Shown: positions 59,034 to 64,000 of the stretch, piece after piece | Layout of the letters: every line of letters starts with the position of its first letter | How positions within the stretch are numbered: position 1 is the first letter of the stretch | Origin: an uncultured Mycoplasma sp. | GTDB lineage: Bacteria; Bacillota_I; Bacilli_A; RF39; UBA660 | Direction: 5' to 3' | Length of the DNA: 64,000 nt | Assembly: GCA_946554525.1 (NCBI GenBank) | Contig: CAMNSE010000005.1 | Location: 1 to 64,000 of the forward strand | Made by a program: the position numbers and the translations under genes | The notes under the pieces: generated by a model | Databases searched by the model: none | The model's input: the letters and a program-made list of their open reading frames with translations, nothing else | Told to the model about the DNA's origin: nothing

Positions 59034-59843
59034 ATGAAAGGAATCTTAGGACGCAAAGTTGGAATGACTCAAGTTTTTTCTAAAGATGGAAAATTAATTC
59101 CAGTTACAGTTGTTGAAGTTGCACCAAATACTGTAATGCAAGTTAAGACTGTTGAGAGTGATGGCTATAATGCTGTTCAACTAGGCGTATTTGAAAAGAA
59201 AGAAAAAAATGCTAACAAGTCTGAAATGGCTAGAGCAAAAAAAGCAAACACTACTCCTAAGCGCTTCTTAAAAGAAATTAGAGATGTTGAAGGCGCTTAT
59301 AATGTAGGCGATAAAGTAACTGCTTCAATATTTGAAGTAGGAGAAGTTATTGATGTAACTGGTACTAGCAAAGGTAAAGGTTTTACTGGTGTTATTAAAC
59401 GTCATAATCAATCTAGAGGGCCTGAAACTCATGGTTCTAGATATCATAGAAGACCAGGTTCACTTGGTACCATGCTTCCAAAAAGAGTACTTAAGGGTAA
59501 AAACCTTGCTGGACACATGGGTGTTGAAACTGTAACAATTCAAAATCTTGAAATTGTTGAAGTAAACGAAAATGAAAATTATATTTTAGTAAGTGGAAAT
59601 ATTCCAGGAGCAAAAAATTCATTAGTATTAATTAAATCTGCTGTTAAAAACTCAAGAAAGAAGAATCCAAAAGAGATTATTACTTATGAAACTGTTATTG
59701 ATGAAGTAGTTGAAGAAACTAGTGCTGTTGTAGAAGAAACTGCAGTAGAGACAACTGAAGTTAATGAAGTTTCAACAGAAGAGATTGTCGAAGAAGTACA
59801 AGATACTAATGATGAAAACGAAAATCCTGGGGAAAACAATTAG
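59034..59843 (+). CDS. rplC: 50S ribosomal protein L3 with acidic C-terminal extension
   Basis: 269 residues. A normal L3 core (about 1-210) has [10 protein letters not shown] and [22 protein letters not shown]. After the usual end, about 55 extra residues rich in Glu, Val and Thr follow ([20 protein letters not shown] and on). Typical bacterial L3 is about 210 residues. The tail would project from the ribosome surface or be removed. Confidence 0.96.
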   Translation: MKGILGRKVGMTQVFSKDGKLIPVTVVEVAPNTVMQVKTVESDGYNAVQLGVFEKKEKNANKSEMARAKKANTTPKRFLKEIRDVEGAYNVGDKVTASIFEVGEVIDVTGTSKGKGFTGVIKRHNQSRGPETHGSRYHRRPGSLGTMLPKRVLKGKNLAGHMGVETVTIQNLEIVEVNENENYILVSGNIPGAKNSLVLIKSAVKNSRKKNPKEIITYETVIDEVVEETSAVVEETAVETTEVNEVSTEEIVEEVQDTNDENENPGENN

Positions 59844-59864
59844 TTTTCTAGAAAGGACATTAAA

Positions 59865-60485
59865 ATGAAAATAAGTGTTAAAAATATAGCTGGTGAAAAA
59901 GTTAAAGATTTAACTTTAAAAGACAGCATTTGGAATATTGAAGCTAATGATTTAGTTTTAAAGAAAATGATTCGTTTACAACTTGACGCTACACGTCAAG
60001 GAACTGCGAAAACTAAAAATCGTAGTGAAGTTTCTGGAGGAGGAAGAAAGCCTTGGAAACAAAAAGGTACTGGACGTGCTCGTCAAGGTAGTATTCGTGC
60101 TACTCAATGGAGAGGTGGCGGAATATCTGGTGGAGTAACTCCTAGAGATTATACGTTTAGTATTAATAAAAAGGAAAGAGTTTTGGCTTTAAAAAGTGCT
60201 TTAACTCATAAAGCTCAAGATAAAGAGTTAGTTATTCTTGATACAATTAAACTTGAAAGTTTAAAAACAAAAGATATTAAGAAAGTTATGAAAGATTTAA
60301 GTCTTGATGGTAAAGTATTATTTGTTACAAGTGACGAGAATGAAAATCTATACATGGCTACTAGAAATTTAGGTTATGCTTATCATATTATGGCAAGCGA
60401 TATTAACTGTTTAGATTTAGTTAATGCTAATGTTGTTGTAATGGATGAAGCAGCCGTTAAAAATATTGAGGAGGTGCTTAAATAA
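59865..60485 (+). CDS. rplD: 50S ribosomal protein L4
   Basis: 206 residues. [20 protein letters not shown] is the conserved exit-tunnel loop. Stop overlaps the rplW start. Confidence 0.98.
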   Translation: MKISVKNIAGEKVKDLTLKDSIWNIEANDLVLKKMIRLQLDATRQGTAKTKNRSEVSGGGRKPWKQKGTGRARQGSIRATQWRGGGISGGVTPRDYTFSINKKERVLALKSALTHKAQDKELVILDTIKLESLKTKDIKKVMKDLSLDGKVLFVTSDENENLYMATRNLGYAYHIMASDINCLDLVNANVVVMDEAAVKNIEEVLK

Positions 60486-60763
60486 TGAAAGATTACGCTG
60501 ATATTATTTATTCACCAGTTATTACTGAAAAAAGTGCACTTAAAATGCAAGATGAAAATGTTTATACTTTTAAAGTTGCTAAGACTGCAACAAAACCACA
60601 AATTAAAACTGCAATTGAAAGAGCGTTTGGAGTTAAAGTTAAAAGTGTTAATACATTAAATACAAAAGCAAAGAAAAGAAGAGTTGGAAAATATACAGGA
60701 ATGACAAAAACTTATAAAAAAGCCATTGTTACTCTTGAAGCTGACTCAAAAATAGAATTATAG
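60485..60763 (+). CDS. rplW: 50S ribosomal protein L23
   Basis: 92 residues. [13 protein letters not shown] and [17 protein letters not shown] are typical. It forms the chaperone docking site at the tunnel exit. Confidence 0.98.
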   Translation: MKDYADIIYSPVITEKSALKMQDENVYTFKVAKTATKPQIKTAIERAFGVKVKSVNTLNTKAKKRRVGKYTGMTKTYKKAIVTLEADSKIEL

Positions 60764-60776
60764 GAGGGATAAAGTT

Positions 60777-61607
60777 ATGGCAATAAAGAAATATAAACCA
60801 ACGACAAATGGTCGCAGAGGAATGACTACTTTAGCTAATGAAGAATTAACTACTTCAACTCCTACTAAAAGCTTACTTAAAAGTAAATCAAAAACTGGAG
60901 GAAGAAATAATCAAGGTAGAATGACAGTTCGTCACATTGGTGGTGGAGCTAAGAGAAAATACCGCGTTATTGATTATAAAAGAAATAAAGTTGGTGTAAC
61001 TGGTAGAGTTGCAACAATCGAATATGATCCAAATAGAAGTGCTAATATTGCTTTAATTAATTACCGCGATGGTGAAAAAAGATATATTATCGCTCCTAAA
61101 GGATTACAAGTTGGTATGATTATTGAAAATGGTCCAACAGCAGATATTAAAGTTGGTAATGCATTACCACTTGAAGCTATCCCAGTTGGTACTGTTGTTC
61201 ATTGTATCGAACTTAAACCTGGTAAGGGTGCCGAGGTTGCACGTAGTGCGGGATCTAGTGCTCAAATATTAGGACGTGATGGTAAATATGTTATCTTAAG
61301 ACTTCAATCTGGAGAAACTAGAAAAGTTTTAGGTGTATGCATGGCTACTATCGGAGTAGTTGGAAATGAAGACTACGAATTAGTAAATTTAGGAAAAGCT
61401 GGACGTAAGCGTCATATGGGTATTAGACCTACAAACCGTGGTTCTGTTATGAACCCTAATGATCACCCTCATGGTGGTGGTGAAGGCCGTACTCCAGTCG
61501 GACGTAAGAGTCCAATGACTCCTTGGGGTAAACCAGCTCTTGGATATAAAACTAGAAAAAGTAAAAAAGCATCTAGCAAGCTTATTGTTAGTAGAAAGAA
61601 AAAATAG
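60777..61607 (+). CDS. rplB: 50S ribosomal protein L2
   Basis: 276 residues. [33 protein letters not shown] and the peptidyl-transferase-associated [12 protein letters not shown] segment are all present. Confidence 0.98.
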   Translation: MAIKKYKPTTNGRRGMTTLANEELTTSTPTKSLLKSKSKTGGRNNQGRMTVRHIGGGAKRKYRVIDYKRNKVGVTGRVATIEYDPNRSANIALINYRDGEKRYIIAPKGLQVGMIIENGPTADIKVGNALPLEAIPVGTVVHCIELKPGKGAEVARSAGSSAQILGRDGKYVILRLQSGETRKVLGVCMATIGVVGNEDYELVNLGKAGRKRHMGIRPTNRGSVMNPNDHPHGGGEGRTPVGRKSPMTPWGKPALGYKTRKSKKASSKLIVSRKKK

Positions 61608-61618
61608 GTGAATGAGAT

Positions 61619-61882
61619 ATGGCAAGAAGTTTAAAAAAAGGGCCTTATGTATTTGATAGATTACTTAAGCGCGTACAAGAATTAAATAAAACAAATAAAA
61701 AAGAAGTTATTAAAACTTGGTCTCGTCGTTCAACTATTTATCCTGATTTCGTTGGACACACAATTGCTGTTCACAACGGAAAAGAATTTATCCCAGTTTA
61801 TGTAACTGAGGATATGGTAGGTCACAAGCTTGGAGAGTTTGCATTAACTCGTAAGTTTGGTGGACATGCAGGTCAAAAGTAG
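61619..61882 (+). CDS. rpsS: 30S ribosomal protein S19
   Basis: 87 residues. [28 protein letters not shown] and [14 protein letters not shown] are diagnostic. Confidence 0.98.
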   Translation: MARSLKKGPYVFDRLLKRVQELNKTNKKEVIKTWSRRSTIYPDFVGHTIAVHNGKEFIPVYVTEDMVGHKLGEFALTRKFGGHAGQK

Positions 61883-61892
61883 GAGGTAAAAA

Positions 61893-62243
61893 ATGGAAGC
61901 TTATGCAATACATAAGGGAGCTATGATTGCCCCTAGAAAAGCAAGAATGACTATGGATTTAGTTCGTGGTAAAGATGTTAAAACAGCAAGAGCTATTTTA
62001 GAAAACACAAATACTAAAGGTGCTCGTTTAATTCTAAAGGTTTTAAATAGCGCTGTTGCAAATGCTGTAAACAATAATGGAGCAAAAGAAAATGAGTTAG
62101 TAATTAGTGAATGTTTTGTTAATCCAGGAACTGTTTACAAACGAATCAAATTTGCTAGCCGTGGAAATGTTGATAGAAGAGATAAAAGAACTAGTCATAT
62201 AACTGTAAAAGTTAGTGATGGTAAAGTTAAGGAGGAAGCATAA
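61893..62243 (+). CDS. rplV: 50S ribosomal protein L22
   Basis: 116 residues. [15 protein letters not shown] and the C-terminal loop [20 protein letters not shown] are typical. Overlaps rpsC by one base. Confidence 0.98.
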   Translation: MEAYAIHKGAMIAPRKARMTMDLVRGKDVKTARAILENTNTKGARLILKVLNSAVANAVNNNGAKENELVISECFVNPGTVYKRIKFASRGNVDRRDKRTSHITVKVSDGKVKEEA

Positions 62244-62923
62244 TGGGTCAAAAAGTTAATCCTATAGGATTTAGACTTGGTGTTAATAAAGATTGGGAAT
62301 CTAAATGGTTCGCAGGAAAAGATTATGCTAAAGTTTTAAATAAGGATATTAAAATAAGAGAATACTTAGAGAAAAAATTAAAAGATGCAGCAGTTGCTTC
62401 AATCCTTATTGAAAGAAAGAAAAATCGTATCGATGTAACTATTAATACTGCTAAACCTGGTGTAATTATCGGTAAAGGCGGAGAAGATATTGAAAAAATT
62501 AGAAAAGAAATTAAAAGATTAGTTGGAGAAGATGTATACGTTAATATCGTAGAAGTTAAAAATCCAGATTTAAATGCTAAATTAGTTGCACAAAATATTG
62601 CTTCTCAAATTGAAGCTCGTGCTCCATTTAGAAGTGCTCAAAAAAGAGCTATTAGAAACACAATGAAAGCTGGAGCTAAAGGTATTAAAACAAGCGTATC
62701 CGGTCGTTTAGGTGGAGCTGAAATGGCTCGTACAGAAGGATATACTGAAGGTACTGTTCCACTTCATACAATTAGAGCAGATGTTGATTATGCCACAGCT
62801 GAGGCTGATACAACATATGGTAAGATTGGTGTAAAAGTATGGATTTATAAAGATGAAATTCTTCCTGCTAAGAAGAAAGTTATGAGGGGAGATGACAAGC
62901 ATGTTAATGCCAAAAAAGACTAA
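62243..62923 (+). CDS. rpsC: 30S ribosomal protein S3
   Basis: 226 residues. [13 protein letters not shown], the KH-domain [14 protein letters not shown] and the C-terminal [12 protein letters not shown] are present. The end overlaps rplP. Confidence 0.98.
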   Translation: MGQKVNPIGFRLGVNKDWESKWFAGKDYAKVLNKDIKIREYLEKKLKDAAVASILIERKKNRIDVTINTAKPGVIIGKGGEDIEKIRKEIKRLVGEDVYVNIVEVKNPDLNAKLVAQNIASQIEARAPFRSAQKRAIRNTMKAGAKGIKTSVSGRLGGAEMARTEGYTEGTVPLHTIRADVDYATAEADTTYGKIGVKVWIYKDEILPAKKKVMRGDDKHVNAKKD

Positions 62924-63335
62924 ATATAGAAAGCCTCATCGTCTAACTTATGATGGACATGCTAGAGGAAATACTAGCCTACATTTTGGTGAATTTGGTC
63001 TTCAAGCACAAGATGGAGCTTGGATCAGTGCTCGTCAAATCGAAGCTGCTCGTATCGCTATGACTCGTTATATGAAACGTGGCGGTAAAGTATGGATTAA
63101 TATATTCCCACATTTAGCTATTACTAAGAAACCTCTTGAAACTCGTCAAGGTAAAGGTAAAGGTAACGTAGATGAATGGGTAGCAGTTGTTAAAAAAGGC
63201 AAAATTATGTTTGAAATTGGTGGAGTTAGCGAAGAAATTGCTCGTGAAGCATTAAGACTTGCATCTCATAAATTACCAATTAAAACTAAATTTGTAAAAA
63301 AAGATGAGAAAGTTGGTGAGTCTCTTGAAAATTAA
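62901..63335 (+). CDS. rplP: 50S ribosomal protein L16
   Basis: 144 residues from the ATG at 62901, giving [14 protein letters not shown] as usual; GGGGAG site 10 nt upstream. [14 protein letters not shown] is typical. Confidence 0.97.
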   Translation: MLMPKKTKYRKPHRLTYDGHARGNTSLHFGEFGLQAQDGAWISARQIEAARIAMTRYMKRGGKVWINIFPHLAITKKPLETRQGKGKGNVDEWVAVVKKGKIMFEIGGVSEEIAREALRLASHKLPIKTKFVKKDEKVGESLEN

Positions 63336-63534
63336 GGAATTAAGAGAACTTTCTAATAGAGAATTAGAAGGAAAAATTATGGAATCTAAAAAAGAACTTT
63401 TTAGTTTACGTATGAAACAATCTACTGGTACTTTAGAAAATCCTTCTAAGATAAGAGAATTAAGAAAAGATGTTGCAAGAATGAAAACTATCTTACGTGA
63501 AAGAGAACTTAAGGAGGTACAAGATGGAGAATAG
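63325..63534 (+). CDS. rpmC: 50S ribosomal protein L29
   Basis: 69 residues from the TTG at 63325, overlapping the rplP end, with GGTGAG upstream. It gives [14 protein letters not shown] as expected, and [24 protein letters not shown] follows in pieces. Confidence 0.93.
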   Translation: MKIKELRELSNRELEGKIMESKKELFSLRMKQSTGTLENPSKIRELRKDVARMKTILRERELKEVQDGE

Positions 63535-63781
63535 AAAACAAGAACTAGTTGGTAAAGTTGTAAGTAACAAAAACGACAAAACTATTACTATTTTAGTTGA
63601 AACTTATAAAACCCATCCACTTTATAAAAAACGTGTTAAATATTCAAAAAAATATACTGCTCATGATGAAAAAAATGAAGCAGGTGTAGGAGATACAGTT
63701 AGAGTTAGAGCTACAAGACCGTTATCTAAAACTAAAAGATATGAACTTGTAGAGATAATTGAAAAAGCTGTAATACTTTAG
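63524..63781 (+). CDS. rpsQ: 30S ribosomal protein S17
   Basis: 85 residues from the ATG at 63524 (AAGGAGG site), overlapping rpm[19 protein letters not shown] and [19 protein letters not shown] are typical. Confidence 0.97.
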   Translation: MENRKQELVGKVVSNKNDKTITILVETYKTHPLYKKRVKYSKKYTAHDEKNEAGVGDTVRVRATRPLSKTKRYELVEIIEKAVIL

Positions 63782-63791
63782 GAGGTGCCGC

Positions 63792-64000
63792 ATGGTTCAA
63801 CAAGAAACAAGATTAAAAGTTGCTGATAACACTGGAGCAAGAGAATTACTTGTTATTCGTGTTCTTGGTGGCTCTAAAGTAAAATCTGCTAATATTGGAG
63901 ACGTTGTAGTAGGTACAGTTAAAAAAGCTATTCCTAATTCAAATTTGAAAAAAGGTAAAGTTGTAAAAGCTGTTATTGTAAGAAGCGTTCAAGGTATTAG
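63792..64000 (+). CDS. rplN: 50S ribosomal protein L14 (truncated by window end)
   Basis: Starts with ATG behind GGAGG, and [20 protein letters not shown] is diagnostic. The window ends after about 69 residues, so the gene is only partial here, not broken. Confidence 0.97.
   Translation, partial: MVQQETRLKVADNTGARELLVIRVLGGSKVKSANIGDVVVGTVKKAIPNSNLKKGKVVKAVIVRSVQGI

Noticed and set aside
1-64000. Alternative genetic code with TGA as tryptophan
   Set aside because: Several genes end in TGA with correct overlaps, tryptophan is TGG throughout, and prfB has the TGA-dependent frameshift.

Overview
This is a low-GC (roughly 30% by eye), Firmicutes-type chromosome segment that uses the standard bacterial code. 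TGA is a real stop: several genes end in it, and prfB carries the classical CTT-TGA programmed frameshift. Gene content and order match Bacilli. The tatD / 3D-domain / rsmA / yabG / veg / spoVG / yabP / yabQ / divIC genes recall the Bacillus subtilis origin-proximal sporulation and housekeeping region, and spo0A, spoIID and a spoIIQ-like gene are also present. An uncultured gut-type Bacilli lineage with sporulation ancestry fits; I cannot name a species.

Region 1 (1-10191) is the right-hand part of an integrated element. It ends in a 43-bp copy of the 3' half of tRNA-Trp (attR-like), next to a tyrosine integrase and an excisionase-like gene. It also carries a second XerC/D-like recombinase, an IS110-family insertion with a candidate bridge-RNA region, an ArdC-type antirestriction protein, a DUF4375/DMP19-like protein and a small family of paralogous cargo proteins. 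Its most striking property is translational. Eight genes between 2783 and 9911 have a strong AGGAGG-type Shine-Dalgarno placed 7-10 nt before an in-frame ATA codon, and have no ATG, GTG or TTG at that distance. One of these ATA codons overlaps the preceding stop as ATAG, the exact analogue of the usual ATGA overlap. The host genes in the rest of the window use ATG, with a few TTG or GTG. This looks like an element-specific AUA-initiation regime and is the best candidate here for an undescribed system.

Region 2 (10.2-26.7 kb) holds core and envelope genes: a GH3 glycosidase, MTHFS, an HtrA protease, an Abi/HEPN protein, a PLC-like protein, an amidase, the divIC-yabQ-yabP-spoVG-veg-yabG cluster, an OatA-like acyltransferase with a duplicated SGNH domain, rsmA, tatD, and a prs-rpiB-centred operon. 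Region 3 (26.7-33.6 kb) is the prfA-prmC operon, in which prfA is flanked by two paralogous proteins built from exact 30-residue tandem repeats (12 and 10 copies). A radical-SAM-like gene broken by a one-base indel and a nucleotidase follow. Region 4 (33.6-45.6 kb) has rpoE, argS, ywiB, a class A PBP, the lower-glycolysis genes gpmI, tpiA and pgk, spo0A, spoIID and spoIIQ.

Region 5 (45.7-48.8 kb) is a complete agr-type quorum-sensing locus: agrA-agrC on the plus strand converge on agrB-agrD on the minus strand. The unannotated AgrD-like peptide lacks a cysteine at the thiolactone position. Region 6 (48.8-58.5 kb) has csp, hpf and secA, then an accessory stretch (two GNATs, orphan proteins, an alkyltransferase-like protein, a DUF5661-like protein), prfB, and a DUF1016 nuclease gene split by a nonsense codon. 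Region 7 (58.5-64 kb) is the S10 ribosomal-protein operon from rpsJ to a partial rplN, with its own promoter and a conserved-looking leader. Its L3 protein has an unusual acidic C-terminal tail.
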